Origin: Prinia subflava
Taxonomy: Eukaryota > Chordata > Aves > Passeriformes > Cisticolidae
Assembly: GCF_021018805.1 (NCBI RefSeq)
Contig: NC_086258.1
Location: 9,711,081 to 9,775,080 of the forward strand
Direction of reading: 5' to 3'
Length of the DNA stretch: 64,000 nucleotides
A program made the translations under genes and the position numbers. Shown here in pieces: positions 1-63,959 of this stretch. The notes below the pieces were generated by a model. The model was not told where the DNA came from. It saw only the letters and a list, made by a program, of their open reading frames with translations, and made no database searches. Position 1 is the first letter of the stretch. Every line of letters starts with the position of its first letter.

Positions 1-2257
1 TTTTTTTTTGTGTCCATATTCATATTGCCTTGGATTGTTCACTAGTGCCTTACAGCACATTGACCTGGCTCTGCAAGCTCTTGTTCTCCATGCCTATCTT
101 CATTTTGACATAGCACTATAACTTATTTCCATTTAATGAATAAAGGATTATCAAAATATTTGAACAATACAGAAGATACTGCCTGAAGACAGAATGCAAG
201 TGTCAGATGCAACTGTCATGGTCAAATTTAGTTCAAAACATCTCTGAAAGTGGGTGGCCTCAAGAGGAAAAACAGTTCTTCCCATGCAAACCTATCTTCT
301 ACCCCAGCAACCTGAACAATAATTTAAAAAGTTTCAAATAGTTAGACTTTAGGCCTAAATATATTTGCTACAACTTGCAAGATGAATGCCCTGATGTAAT
401 TTCCATTGCTTACTTCATAGCTGTCCATGTAAGAGTTCATGTAACAGTCAAGTACAGTAGTTCAAGAACTCAATTGCAAAAACTGATTCACAGAATCACC
501 TTCTTTTCTACTTCAAAGTACGTGGATTTCTGAAAACGTTCTGCAACATTAACGTGTTTTAACGTCCATCAGTGTAATGTCTGCGCAAGGAAATCCTGAC
601 TTCTACACACACAGAACTGAAGAGCAAGACCAACTTTTGATAATGACATACACAACACTTGCTGCTCTAACACACCTTTGGTCATACCTGTTTAACATTT
701 TTAACCATACAATAGCAGCCTTTCACCCCCACCCCTCATTCAAACACACCAACAGTACTACATTTAGGTAGGAAGCATAATCTCAGCCTCACGGCAAATC
801 TTGTGGAGAAGAGCTGCATTGGAAGAAATCCTTATTCCAAACACAAATAGCGGTTCTCTGCCAAAGATCAGCCATTTGATTATTAGTCTATGCTACACTT
901 CAGTACTAAGATTCTGTTCTACTGGGAATGGTGTGCCTCAGATAAATTAAGCTTCTTTCAGCCTGACTGGGATGCAGGTAATTCCACAGCACTTTTGAGA
1001 AGCAGTATGGTATAATCCCAGAATCCCAACTAACATGCCATTCCCGCTACATTTGATGTTTAAGGCGGTATACAAAGAGGTATTGCTGAGTACAGCCAAT
1101 AGCTGATATATTAACCTATAGAAATTGTGCTACCTATACCTCATCCTAGGATCTGTAAAACGCTAATGGTCACTTCAAAAAAGTTCAAGAAAGCAAAAAA
1201 CTTTATGTTAAGTCCTTATAGCAGGTATTTTTGTTTAAAGTTAAGTGACATGTGGCCCTTATCAAAGAGAGACATACAAGAACTAAGGGGGGGAAAGCAA
1301 AAAAAAAAAGTCATGGAGTTGTTACACATTGCAGCTTTAAAAAGATTCTTTTCACAGTGTCAAAAAGCAGTATTTCTCCACTCCAGCTTTGCTCTAAACC
1401 CAACAACTGTTGTGGTTTGTAATGCAAAACTTACGGAAGATGGAGGATAACTTTTAGCTTTGAAGTGTTTAGCTTGTCTCAGTACATGCACTGGTAAGTG
1501 CCCTTTAAAAATCCCAGGTATGCCAGCGTAAGAACAGGTCACATTTGCACTCCAGGCACCAGCCTCTCACATTCCAGAGCTGCAATTTATCCTCAGTTGG
1601 AACAGCTCTATGCAATGATCAGCTAACCCTGCCAAATCATTTAGGGTTTCATCTTTTCATAATACATGTTGAGGTTAAAACCCTGAGAGTTTTTAAGAGA
1701 GCATTGATTGGCAACAGAAGTTTCTTGAAAGAAGTTGAGAAAGGGCAAAAAAGTGACACAAAAATACTTCATTTCAACTGTAGGAGTCTAGGGGTAAGAG
1801 CAGAGAAAGGTAATTCTAAGAGGTAAGTTTAAATTTAAGTATATGGAGTGTTTTCAGTTATCCAGTGCTTTTAAAAAAAAAAAATCGGGTTATTTCTTGT
1901 CCTCTTTGCTTTCCTCCATCTGCCCAGACAGAGAGGCCTCTAACTGCACAGCAGATGGTTTACTTGCAGCCCACAGCAACAGTCTTTCAAAAGGTGTTAG
2001 TCTTGAGTCTCCTAATCAGAGAGAAATGAAACAATTAACCCCTTAATCCACAGTAGAGACATAGACAGAAACCTGAAGGAGGATTGCTATTCACAGAAAA
2101 TATCAAGTAAGACTAACAGTGATGGCTGAAGACCTGCCAGGTTTGGCAATCCAACCACCTGTAGCCTTTTGGGGTACACCGCTAGTTTAGGGGAGAAGCC
2201 AAACCAACGGTTTGCTCCTCTCAGTCACAATCCCTACACAGGGCGAGTGTTAATTGC
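1..2257 (-). other. ZBTB26: ZBTB26 3' UTR and downstream sequence
   Basis: This stretch follows the ZBTB26 stop codon on the minus strand. I see no other gene in it; the short ORFs have no recognisable domain. I found no canonical AATAAA on the minus strand. The best polyadenylation hexamer seen is ATTAAA (plus-strand TTTAAT at 132-137), which would put the 3' end near base 110-120 and give a 3' UTR of about 2.1 kb. That end is an inference. The window opens with a run of nine T. Confidence 0.5.
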
Positions 2258-3574
2258 TTAATTGACGCAGGTACTATCATTTCTTAAACTGAGCACAGCC
2301 TGAGGCAGCTTCCCTGCATCCAGTACCTGGCTGGCATCAGCCTGCTGACAGACCTTACTGTCTGTAGCAGCGCTACATGTGAATGAATCAAAGTCCACCG
2401 TTATGTCTTGCACGTTTCTTTCATTGGCATTGTCAAAGCTATTTTTACCATGCAGCTGTTTCAGGTGTTTCCTCAGAACGGGCTTATGAGCAAAGACCAT
2501 GTCACAGTAGTTACACTTGTGGGGCTTGTCCCCACTGTGCAGGTTGAGGTGGTCCTGTAGGGAACATTTCTGAGAGAACGTTTTCCCACAGATCTTACAC
2601 TGGAATGGTTTGATGCCTGCGTGCACTCTCATGTGCCGGTGGAGATTGCCCTTCTGAGTGAACGTCTTGCCACAGAGCAGACACATAAATAGTTTATGCA
2701 TCTTTAAGTGGTTAGCATAGTTTTCCAGATGCCGAAATACTCTCGTGCACTTTGGACACTGATGGTGCCACTGGAGGCCTTTGTCTATCCCTCGGTTGTT
2801 AGGCCCAAACATATCTTTAGAGGCCAGAATGATGTTATCGCTGCCGGCATAGGAAAGGGCATAGTTGTGGAGGTGGTTTTGCTCTATTTCACTTGCTCTG
2901 TTCTCAACAGTGGAGTTGATAAGAAAGTGTTGAGGCTCTGAGGAATGCAGCGCAGTTTGTTCAGAAGAAATAAACTGGTTCTGATCCTTCTTGTTCCTAA
3001 CTTCTGTTACCTCCCCAATGGACTCCACCTTGATGATCTGAATATCACTATCCTCCATGTCCATGCTGTCTTCTGAAGGCTGAATACACGGCGAGTCTTG
3101 CTGCAGAGAGTCATCGTCTCCCTGATGTTCCTTCAGCTCAGAAGAATCGCTCTGCTGTTCGCACTCTTTGCTGTCCAGCGGCTGCTTGGGCTTGATGAAC
3201 TTCCACAGGGCCTGTGTGCAGCGCTCCACGATGTGGCTCATCTGCAGAAAGCTCGCAGCAGTCAGGTAGTTCACCAGCTCCATTTCAGGGAACTCCAGAG
3301 TGCCACTGTAACAGGAGAGCAGCAGCTGCCTCCCCACTTCTGAACTCTGCAGGATCGAGATTTTTACATCTCTGGAGTCGTTCAATAGGAACTGATCCCT
3401 TAAAAAAGGAGAGCCAGCAGCAAAGACAATTTTATGCCCATGAACTTCAACATCGTCTATATGGACCACGACATCACAAAATTTGTTTTCTTCCCTCAGT
3501 TTGTTCATTTTCTGTAACATTGAATCTCCATAGTTGTCAAACTTGAAATGAAGAATATCTGATCTTTCTGACAT
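2258..3574 (-). CDS. ZBTB26: ZBTB26, BTB/POZ and C2H2 zinc-finger transcription factor
   Basis: A 438-residue protein encoded in a single coding exon, close to the roughly 441 residues of mammalian ZBTB26. The N-terminus reads MSERSDILHFKFDNYGDSML. A BTB/POZ dimerisation domain spans about residues 24-130, including FCDVVVHIDD and HKIVFAAGSPFLRDQF. An acidic, Ser/Gln-rich linker follows with an IKVE sumoylation consensus near residue 183. Four C2H2 zinc fingers cover about residues 270-374, starting with HQCPKCTRVF, FMCLLCGKTF, FQCKICGKTF and HKCNYCDMVF; all Cys and His ligands are present. The tail ends TCVN. BTB-zinc-finger proteins bind DNA in the nucleus and usually repress transcription; the targets of this one are not shown by the sequence. 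The start is the first ATG, 10 bases after a splice acceptor. ZBTB6 is the nearest relative, but the N-terminus and linker match ZBTB26. Confidence 0.97.
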   Translation of the reverse strand: MSERSDILHFKFDNYGDSMLQKMNKLREENKFCDVVVHIDDVEVHGHKIVFAAGSPFLRDQFLLNDSRDVKISILQSSEVGRQLLLSCYSGTLEFPEMELVNYLTAASFLQMSHIVERCTQALWKFIKPKQPLDSKECEQQSDSSELKEHQGDDDSLQQDSPCIQPSEDSMDMEDSDIQIIKVESIGEVTEVRNKKDQNQFISSEQTALHSSEPQHFLINSTVENRASEIEQNHLHNYALSYAGSDNIILASKDMFGPNNRGIDKGLQWHHQCPKCTRVFRHLENYANHLKMHKLFMCLLCGKTFTQKGNLHRHMRVHAGIKPFQCKICGKTFSQKCSLQDHLNLHSGDKPHKCNYCDMVFAHKPVLRKHLKQLHGKNSFDNANERNVQDITVDFDSFTCSAATDSKVCQQADASQVLDAGKLPQAVLSLRNDSTCVN

Positions 3575-3584
3575 TTTGGCACAC

Positions 3585-5459
3585 CTACGGAAAAGCAGCA
3601 GGAAGAAAAACCAAACAATGAGTACATTTTGTTTTCTAAAAGGCAGGTTAGAAAGTTTTAAAGTAGTAACATAAAGTGGGCGTTTAAAAAGCCGTTATGC
3701 TTTTTATCCTACATACACACGGAAGTCCATTACAAGTAAAAACAAATTCAAGTTTACATCTCATATTACAATAACTTCTACCTTTTTTTAATGTAATGAA
3801 GCCTGAATATTAAGTAGAGGTATTATGACAGAAATTCTCCTGAAGCAATACCCTGAAGAGTTAGGATGTAAAGGGAAACTGTATTTTTAGCAAGCTTTGG
3901 GTTTTGCAGCACTGGCTTTAATGCATTAGATTGTCTTTCAAGTTTTTCTGCAGGAGTTGGTTTGCTGTGTGTTGTTTTGGCTTTTCCTAAGATTACAGAA
4001 AAAAATCTTCACCATGGCCTCCACTTGGCTCCCTGTTTTGAATATCTGGGGGATAAAGGAAGCCTTGCTTCTTGTCTTGATCTTTCAAGATCTCTCCTCT
4101 AGGAAGTTTGTTCTTGTTTTGATAGGACTTGGAATGAAGAACAGTGGATTTCCATAAACCAAGTGCCGTTCTTTTGTCTTTCAACAGTTGCTTTAAGAAT
4201 TTGTAAGACTACACTGATTCTGTATGAAACACTGCTCACACAATCCTGCCAAAGCACTGGGATTGCAGGAAGTGAAGAAATAACAGGAGGCTAAATGATG
4301 CAAGATTTGGTTAGATAAAATTACAAACCAAAGCAGAACTTACACCTCCCAACTATTACAAACACCACATAAAGCTCAAAAGGAAGCTTTGAAGTTTATA
4401 GATAAAAGCAGATACTGCTCTCTTGGGGCATGAAGTGTCAGCTGGGTGTACACACAGGAATGGCATCGTGCCCAGTGAAATGAATGAACACACAAGACAA
4501 CTGTTCAAATAATATTTTTGGAAGCATCTGTCAATAATCAGGGTCTTTTCAGTTTGCAGCTCAGACAGCATTTGGAGACATGACCTCCTCATTGATCACA
4601 CCCATCAAGCGCATCTTCCAGTGTACAGCATGCAAGAATTAGGGAAGCATTTCAGAAGGCTTCAAAAACCAGGGACCAGGGAAAGTTTGGAAACAGGGGG
4701 GGCATCATTCTGCAGTACAAGCAGTTCTGCTGAATCTGCAGAACCCAGGCTCTCAGCCACCTTCGGTGCTGCCTGACTGGCCCCGTTTCTAGGGCTGAAA
4801 GTTTAATTTTAAGAGGCAACAGCCTCTGGCAAATATAAAAAACAGGAACAGATCATCCCGATAGATCTTCAGTGAATTTTAGACATTATCAAACTGTTTA
4901 TTTTTGTGTTTTCTCTGGACAGTGATGAGGGAAGTCCAGTTGTGAGTCTGTTTTTTCCACCTTGGAAATTCATACAATATGAATGCAGTTAAAGCACCCA
5001 CGCTAAAGTTACATTATTAACCACAGCTATTCCAGCCATTCAGCCTTGTCTGTGGCGGACTACAAGAACCACTCCGTGAGAAACTGTAGATGGGAAAGTT
5101 GTGACTTGCCTTGGCACACGTTCAGTTTCAACTACTACTGATCTCCAAGAGAAAAGAGCATCAACTCAACCCCAAACCCGCTCTGTCGGGAGGGTGGCAA
5201 ACCAAGGCAAGCTCCCGTCGGACGTGCAGGGCTCCCCGCTGGCAACACGTGCTTCCTCGGCCTTTAGGGACCGCGAATCGCCCCGGCCCCTCACGGCTAC
5301 TTCCCGGGGTCCGGGAAAGGAATATTCCAGCACAGCTCAGCCGGGAGCCCGCGCAGCATCCCAAACCAATGTAAACGCGATGCCCTTTGCGAGAGCGGGG
5401 GAAGCCGCTGTCCGCGCCAGGCCCGGCCCCGCGGGAGGGAGGGAGAGAAGGGCAGGTAC
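3585..5459 (-). other. ZBTB26: ZBTB26 intron in the 5' UTR
   Basis: On the minus strand, a pyrimidine-rich tract and acceptor CCGTAG lie just before base 3584, leaving a 10-base leader before the ATG. The best matching donor is CTACAG|GTACCT with the exon ending at 5460. Other possible donors lie further upstream at 5523 (CTCTAG|GTCCGT) and near 5736 (TGTAG|GTCCCG). The interior shows no gene. A minus-strand GTAAGT near 4338-4343 could mark an unproven extra leader exon. Confidence 0.55.
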
Positions 5460-5790
5460 CTGTAGCGTCGGGCCGCGTCCCCGCGCTGGCACCCGCGGCC
5501 GCTCCTGCCTCCGGCTACGGACCTAGAGAGGGGAGGAGACCCGCCGTGAGCCGCCGCCCCAGCGCCGGGCCGGGCCCGGCCGCCCGCCGCGCCCCCCGGG
5601 CGGCCCCGCGCCCCGCCGCGCCCCCGGCCGGGCCGGGCCGCCCTCCGAGCGCGGCCCGCGGGGGCAGCGGGAGCCGCGGGCCGCTCCGCGCCGCGCTCCG
5701 GGGCCGCCGCCCGCGTCCCGCCGGCCCGCCGGGACCTACAGGCGCCACCGCAGCCCAGCACCGCGACTCGGAACCGCATTGTCCGCCCGC
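5460..5790 (-). other. ZBTB26: ZBTB26 non-coding exon 1 (approximate)
   Basis: The exon is placed by the donor CTACAG|GTACCT, with its last base at 5460, inside the CpG island. The transcription start cannot be read from the sequence; 5790 is a guess at the edge of the ETS-like motifs. One of the donors at 5523 or 5736 could be used instead. Confidence 0.4.
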
Positions 5791-5845
5791 CGGAAGAGCC
5801 GCGCCCGGAAGGACCGGCGGGGCCGCCCCTCCGCCCGGTCACGTG
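5790..5845. promoter_or_regulatory. ETS-like and E-box motifs in the shared promoter
   Basis: Two CCGGAAG motifs (5790-5796 and 5805-5811) fit the ETS/GABP core. A palindromic E-box CACGTG (5840-5845, in TCACGTGG) fits USF/MYC-type factors. All three sit between the two first exons, as expected for a TATA-less bidirectional core promoter. Occupancy is not shown by the sequence. Confidence 0.5.
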
Positions 5846-5900
5846 GGGCGGCGGCGGCGGCGGCCCAGGCCCGGCACCGGGAGCGGCGGCGGCGGCCGGG
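5830..5900 (+). other. RABGAP1: RABGAP1 non-coding exon 1 (5' end approximate)
   Basis: A donor GGCCGGG|GTAGGT places the exon end at 5900. No ATG lies in the short stretch assigned here. The 5' boundary is a guess. The ATG-bearing exon 2 begins with its own acceptor at 12177-12178, so a spliced non-coding leader exon is required upstream, and this is the best candidate. Confidence 0.5.
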
Positions 5901-8900
5901 GTAGGTGCGGCTCGCGCTGCCGCGGGGGCGCGCCCGGCCCGGCCCCGCGGCGCTGCCCCGCCGCCGCTCCCTCCCTCCCGGTGTGCGGGAGCTGGGGGCC
6001 GTCCTGCGCTCCGCTGCCGCCGGGTCCCTCCCTCGCCCCCGGCGCCGTGTCTCCCTCCCGGCGCGGTGCGTCCCCGTCCCCTCTGCCCCTAGGGCCGCGG
6101 GCTCGGCGGCAGCGGGGCCGTCAGACCGCCCCGGGCCCCGCAGGGCCGCGCCGAGTCCTGGGACGGGCGGGAGGCGCCGGGCCGGGCCCGTGCTCCGCAG
6201 CTGCGGGTGTCGGGGACAGGGACGAGCTCCTCGAACCGTGTCAGTGTCCCCGGGACCCCGCCGAGCGCGTTCCGGAGCCGTCGGCTTTCCCGCCGCGTCC
6301 CATCCCGCGGAGGGGCCGGTCCGGCGCCCGCTGTCCCTCTCCGTGTCGCGGGGTGTCGGTTGTTGCCTGTCGCTTCCAGGTGGATCTTAAAATGTGGCAT
6401 GTTGCGTGTGGCATCTTTATTTGGTTCATGTACCGGAACCTCGGTGTGTTTTGCGGGTTTTATCCTTGTTGTGAAGGAAGTGTTTCTTTCAGTTAAAACG
6501 TCCCCAGTAGATAATTTTTAAGGACTGGTTGTGTCAATTAGGAGCGAAAATTAAGTATAAATTATGATTGTGCTAAGTTGGTTTAAAAACACCAGCAAAA
6601 ATTAAGTGGAAATCGAACTGCTGGAAGTAAACTTGGTGGTTTATCTCTGTGTAGATTTGTCTGATCATTTTGGGGGAGAGAAGGAGAAGTAGAAAAAGTA
6701 TTTAGGAAAGTTTTGGAGAGAAGGAAAAGATCATGAGAGGTTTCCAGAGGAAAAAGATGGTGTTTATTTCTTGAATACAAGCTGGGGAACAGGTAGGGCA
6801 TACAGGCATGGCTTGATCTGTATTCCAAATTTTGTTTTACTTACAGGTTTGGTTAAAGCCCAACTCGATAGGATTTCTGAGACTTTTGGCTACTTAGAAA
6901 AGGTGTTATTACAGGAACTGCCCACTGCTGATTGACTTGCAGAGATCCTGTATTCTTTTTTAAGGCCTCTAGTTAAAAGGTCAAGGACCTGAGTAAACTT
7001 ACTTTTGTGTACACAGTAAACAATTTAACAAATGGAGCTTGGCATAGGGGCTTCCTTCCAATTTCCAGCCCTGAGTGCAGACAGTGTTTAGTAGCACACA
7101 CCAAATGTAACTCCTTTATTCTCGGTTCTTCCACAGCGTGTTTTTCTAGCGCTCTGGTTGTCCGGTGAGCGTAGCTCCCTGTTTGTGTTCGAATCCTAAA
7201 GAGAGAGCAGCTCCAGCAGTAGGCAGAGCATCATCCCCAGAGTCTGTTCAGCTTCTGGCTGCACTGCCTCCCTGCCAGCCTCCAGTGCCGTGTCCTGCCC
7301 GTCCTGGCTGCACAGCACGGGGCTGCTGCTGGGGCAGCGTCAGCTGCGGCGCGTGGATCAACCAACTGTTCACAGTTAATTCATTCCAGCAGCATTCCTG
7401 TGCTGGGCTGGCTGAGGCACTGTCAGCATTTCTTTTATAAACTGCCGTTTCCCAGGACGGGCTGCTTGTTTCTGGGATGGGGAATTTACTGATTGCAAGA
7501 GCCTAAAATTAGAGTTTTGTTCTCTGAGCAGATAGTTCAAATTCAGATTGAAAGCAAAGTGGTGTTGGCAATAGCTATCAACCTTGTTAGCTTAATTCTT
7601 GTGTTTTGTCTGATGCCTGGTTTTGCATAGAGTGTCTCATCATTCACTCCTCTTCCCAAGATCTGTGAGGAGAGGGGTGGAATTAGAGACACCATTATCT
7701 CCAAATAACAATATCTGTTTTCTTTCTGGCTCTTGAAATTAGTGGGAACATCTGTGGCTGTCAATGTGTTGTAAAATGAACAGAAAAGTTAGACTTGTAG
7801 TTGTTATTTTTATTAATTACTCTTTAGTCATCCTAAATCTGTATTTTCACATGCAGTATTCCTCTGGCTTTCCTGCTTCATTTTGAGTGCAAGGACTTCT
7901 TGTTGCATTTGAGAGTGTGTGTTGCACAGGGAAGGTGGGTAAAGATCAGACATGATTAAGCAGACTAATCATGTGATATGTGAGAAGAAAAAAGATTGCT
8001 AGTGATTGCTTGTATGCTGTTTAGTTTTTGTTTTTCCCCAGAGCTGTGATAAAACACAGGCATGGACCTGGAGCATTTTCCAGGCTTCTTTCAGGACTTG
8101 CAATGTATTTAAAACAACAAGTGTGCACTTGGTGAATTGTACAGGTAGAAACCCCCACAGCTGTCCAAGGCTGTAGGAGCTCGGAGTCTTACAGAATGCT
8201 GGGTTCTTTGTCCTAACACAGCTCTGCAAAGTGCACTGTAAAGCCTCTGAACTCTGCCACAAATTCCGCTGCTCACCCACACTGAGATGCTAATGATGAA
8301 TTAGAAAGCAGAACTTTGTATCTTTAAATTGAACCATACTGGGTTTGATGTTAAGCTGTGCATAGAGCCAGAGGAATAGAAACAGAAAATACATTATATT
8401 TAGGTATTTCAGCCACCTCAGTGTCTTTTCTGCATGTCACCTTCTTGTTTTCTGTGTTTTTTAACCCTATTCTTTATGATTTCATAATTTGGAGGATAGG
8501 AATGTAAGTTTATTTTGCATGCCGAACTTTCTGACTTTGCTTTTTAAAGGCAAATCAATTACTGTTCTTCAGTAATTTAGTTAATATTGCTGTATTGTTC
8601 TTTCTCTGGTGCATTCTGCATCAGATACGCCGGAACTTTGTGGAATCACTTTAGGAACTGCAGCTGAGGTACAAAAGCTGAGAAAGATATGAATGGAGGA
8701 AAATGTCTCTTTCCCTCTCTGGCTTGCATATCTGTTCTCATGCTTATTCTCTTTTCTGCCCTGGAAACCCAGAATTTATTTTTGTGTAGTATTTCCCTGT
8801 AAATTCCATGCTAAGGTTGCTACATCTGCTGTTGACTCTCAGGTTGAAGAAGTTTGTGTCTGAAATACTGATTTTTTCCATTCACCCTCTGTCTTTTTGT

Positions 8901-11900
8901 GTGGTTATGGATGTTCTAAGCACCAGGAAATGGGTATTCCTTGGAAATGGAGAGAGACCAGCCCTGGTTATGAGTGCCCTGCTTTGCTTGTTGCATGTGT
9001 CTCAAGGTGGCATTCAAGCCTCAGCCTGTTCCAGTAATGTAAAATTGAAAGTTTTCTGCTTTTCTTCTTTCTATATATTGTTTGCTTTAAGCTCTTTTAA
9101 ATTCATTCTGGCAGAATTTAAAAGTAAAACTTTGATCACAAGTTGCAGGTCATGTGTCAAATGTTTGGGAAAGGGAGGTAAAGTAAAAGATAAATGTTTT
9201 ATAAGTGTGTGCAACTAATCTGAACTTTTGGTAGGTTTGTAAGATTTTAGCATGGTGGATGGGGTCTCTGCTGTTCCTCTGCACATTATCTTGAGTACAG
9301 AGTAAGGTGTAACAGCAGTGAAGAGGAATTTCATGGAGAACCAGAATTTTAAGTAAAATTGGAAGCAGTGACCCAAGAGCCAGCTGTGTTGACTTTCTCA
9401 TTTTGCAACTTTCTCCGATAGTTTGTTGTGTGAGGAGAGGCCAGAACACCCATTTAATTACACAGATGAGCAAGGAAAGAGGTTGGTGGAAGTTTGCCTC
9501 TTTGTATGTGTTTTACCCAGACACTCTGTCTCCCGTGGAGGTGTGAAGACACCTTCAGGCAAACACTACATTATTGTGGTGTAGTTTTGTGTCAGGAGCT
9601 AAACTGTGCTGAATTCAAAAGCTGTATTTTATTTATGCTGAAACAAACCAAAGCCTCTTTCCCTGTAAGGGCTGAGAGACTGGCTCTCCGAGGAACATCA
9701 AAACTTGAGCTCTGTGCCTGGCTGAGGTCTTTGGTCCTAAGCTGTGAGAGCAGAAAGCTTTGGGTCTGAGACCAGCTGCAGGTATTGCTAAAGAGCACTG
9801 TCACTGCTGCTCTTTGTTCTTGGGGTTTGATTCCAGAGCAGTCCTAAGCCACATGTAATTGCTCTGCTGGTCTTTGATGTGTGCCCTTCTAGGCTGGCCC
9901 ATATTTTAATGGGCTTGGAGGCTTTCTGGTGGTGATTCTGCTGCTGTGAGCTTTCTGATTTAGGTGAAACGATCCATGTGGTAACCTATATGGAACAAAG
10001 TGATAGCAAGGAACGGAGGAAATTAAATCCATGCAAAGCAAAGTGTGAGGGTATAGAGATTTTGGTTCACTTCAGGCAATATTTTAATATTTGAAGACTA
10101 CTTTTGCACCTCAAGTGTTTGAGCATTAATCCAATGAACCTCTGCGGCTGATTCCAGCACAGTTGGGTATCTGAGCTTTGCTTGCTGCTACATCAAAAGC
10201 TTCTCTCACTTGCCTGCTCCACTGTCCCCTTTCCTGTGCTCTCCCATCTTGTGTAATTTCGTGAGACTTCTGCTCACTGTTAGATTGGCAGAGTTGGGCT
10301 GGTTGGGCTGTCCTGGTGTTGCAATCCTGTGTTGTGACACCGCTGTGGGGTTAGGCTGGGCTGGCTGTGCCCCGGGGTCCACGTGGGGTTTGTTTACACC
10401 ACGCCAGGCCAGGCATGGAGCGTGGAAAAGCACGGGAAGCTTGTTATTGAATTGGAGATAATGTTGGAAAAGGTGTCCGATTGAAACACGTGGGAAATAG
10501 GAGAAATTAGCCCTTCAAGACATATACACTATACCAAAATAAAGTGCTAAATTGATCCTTGCCTGGATGATCTTTAAGCTGCTTGTGATCAAAGCCTGCT
10601 CCTCTACTCCTGCTGTCCGTGAAAGATGAGTTTGCTCTGTTTGAATGAAAACAGTAAAACCAAAGGGGTGCTTAATGTTTGATGCTTATTTTTAGTCTGT
10701 GTTTCAAGATCTTTGATTTAGGTATTTTCAAAGATCTGTGTGTTATATAGATGGTGCAATATGGAACTTCTATAGAAATGTTTTAATATGACTACTTAAA
10801 AGCATCTTTAAAAATAAGAACTCTGCCCTACCTTTAAGACACATGTGAGTAATACCAGATAGACACAGTGTGCAGAACTTCTCAAAATGCTTACATTTCC
10901 CAACCAGTAATTCCCACTGAAAGTCAGTGGATCTTAAAATGGTTGTGAAAAGGGTATCTAAGTACCACACATGATTTTGGAAATGAAATCAAATAACCAC
11001 GGGTGGGTTGTCGTTCATGAACAAACCGCATCCATTTTCCTCTTACGCTCTGCTTCAGTTGTTCTCTGAAACGTGTTCCAGGCCCATGAAGTGACTTGAT
11101 TGGTAACTGGTCAGAAGTTGTCCTCCTGGCAGGCTTCATGTTGCATTGGTGGCTGTGGGGAGGGCATTGACAGGAATAAAAGCAGGCTTTGCTGTTTCTG
11201 GTGTATTGTTCCTGGTTCAGGCAGGAATGCTGTGAGCTGTGGCTGTGCCAGGTCTCCGCTGTTTGGCTGCAGTCTCGGAAGCCAGGTTGGGATGGTGCTT
11301 CCAGGTTGGAGGGCAGAACTGGAGGCTGAAAAAGCATTTGAGTTTGGTTATGCTTGGGAGTTTGTAAAGACCCAAGCCTTTGAGATAAGGGTATATTTGG
11401 ATTTCTGGGAAATTTAATCACCCATTTTTATCACAACAGTCTGTTTTGAGCTGTGGATTCTGGGAATCTGTGCTGTAGAGTTCAAGGTGTGCAGCTGAAC
11501 TTCACCTTTTGTTCCTTTCTTCAAATGCCTCTCAGTGCCAGTTCCAGCTTTTTAAAATCCTCTGTTGGCTCTGCTTCTCAGTACTGATCCAGCCTACGCT
11601 GTTCTTCCTGCTTCTTGGAAATCTTTGCTTTTATTGCTCCTTATAATACAGAAGATTCAGCATAGATTCATAAAATGCTCTATGTCCCAAGGTTTCAGAG
11701 CAAAATATCAAGAGTTAGGTCAAACTCTTGTTTGGGGGAAAAGAATGTGACTGCAGCATACAGTGAGCTCTTACAGATAGAAGTAATTTTAGCGTGAACA
11801 TAGGTGGAGGCAGGTATTAACTGAAGGAAATAAATGGACTTTATTGTGCTGGCCTTAATTGTCCACAAGTGGAGTGTATGTTCCAGGGCCCTGTTTGGTG

Positions 11901-12178
11901 TGATGTGTAGAAAGTGGTGACTGACATAACCATGAAATACTGCAAAGAATTTTATTAACTTCCCTTTTGTGAGCTGTGGAAACCAGTGCTGTAATAGCCT
12001 GTGCTGCTTAGCAAAATGAAGGCAGGACTTTGAGTGTGTACTGAAAGAGGAGCTGGAGCTTGGTTGTGCTGTCAGATGAGTTAGTTTTTATAATTAGTCA
12101 GTAGGTTTCTGAGTAGAAACATTTGAGCATTTTAGCATGAAGTTTTATATAAGTATTTTTATGATTTTTGTTTTTCAG
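5901..12178 (+). other. RABGAP1: RABGAP1 intron 1
   Basis: Intron from the CpG-island donor to the acceptor TTTTTGTTTTTCAG before 12179. The first 480 bases are still CpG island; the remainder is ordinary AT-rich intron. The short ORFs have no recognisable domain and no clear repeat is seen. Confidence 0.6.
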
Positions 12179-12205
12179 GAGTTTATAACATATTTAATCT
12201 CATTC

Positions 12206-12230
12206 ATGAATCGAACTTCCTTTTTAAGTC

Positions 12231-12238
<8 letters not shown>
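12206..12238 (+). other. Upstream ORF overlapping the RABGAP1 start codon
   Basis: ATG at 12206 opens a 10-codon frame (MNRTSFLSHG, stop TGA at 12236-12238) that overruns the RABGAP1 ATG at 12231 in another frame. Its context is weak (T at -3, A at +4), whereas the main ATG has G at -3 and G at +4. It could lower translation of RABGAP1 modestly through leaky scanning; that effect is inferred. Confidence 0.6.

Positions 12239-63959
<51,721 letters not shown>

Larger units (their letters stand above)
5200..6380. promoter_or_regulatory. CpG-island bidirectional promoter of ZBTB26 and RABGAP1
   Basis: The sequence changes abruptly from AT-rich to extremely GC- and CpG-rich from about 5200 and returns to AT-rich after about 6380. 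No TATA box is evident. It lies between the 5' ends of ZBTB26 (minus) and RABGAP1 (plus), with minus-strand donors at 5460-5740 and a plus-strand donor at 5900. This is the usual form of a head-to-head housekeeping promoter. The long open frames here on both strands reflect high GC content, not genes. Confidence 0.85.

Noticed and set aside
5297..6496. Large GC-rich ORFs on both strands in the ZBTB26/RABGAP1 promoter
   Set aside because: Low-complexity composition artefacts in a CpG island; the real genes here contribute only non-coding exons.
10924..11421. 165-residue minus-strand ORF in intron 1
   Set aside because: No domain, no splice or polyadenylation signals in support, and composition like the surrounding intron.
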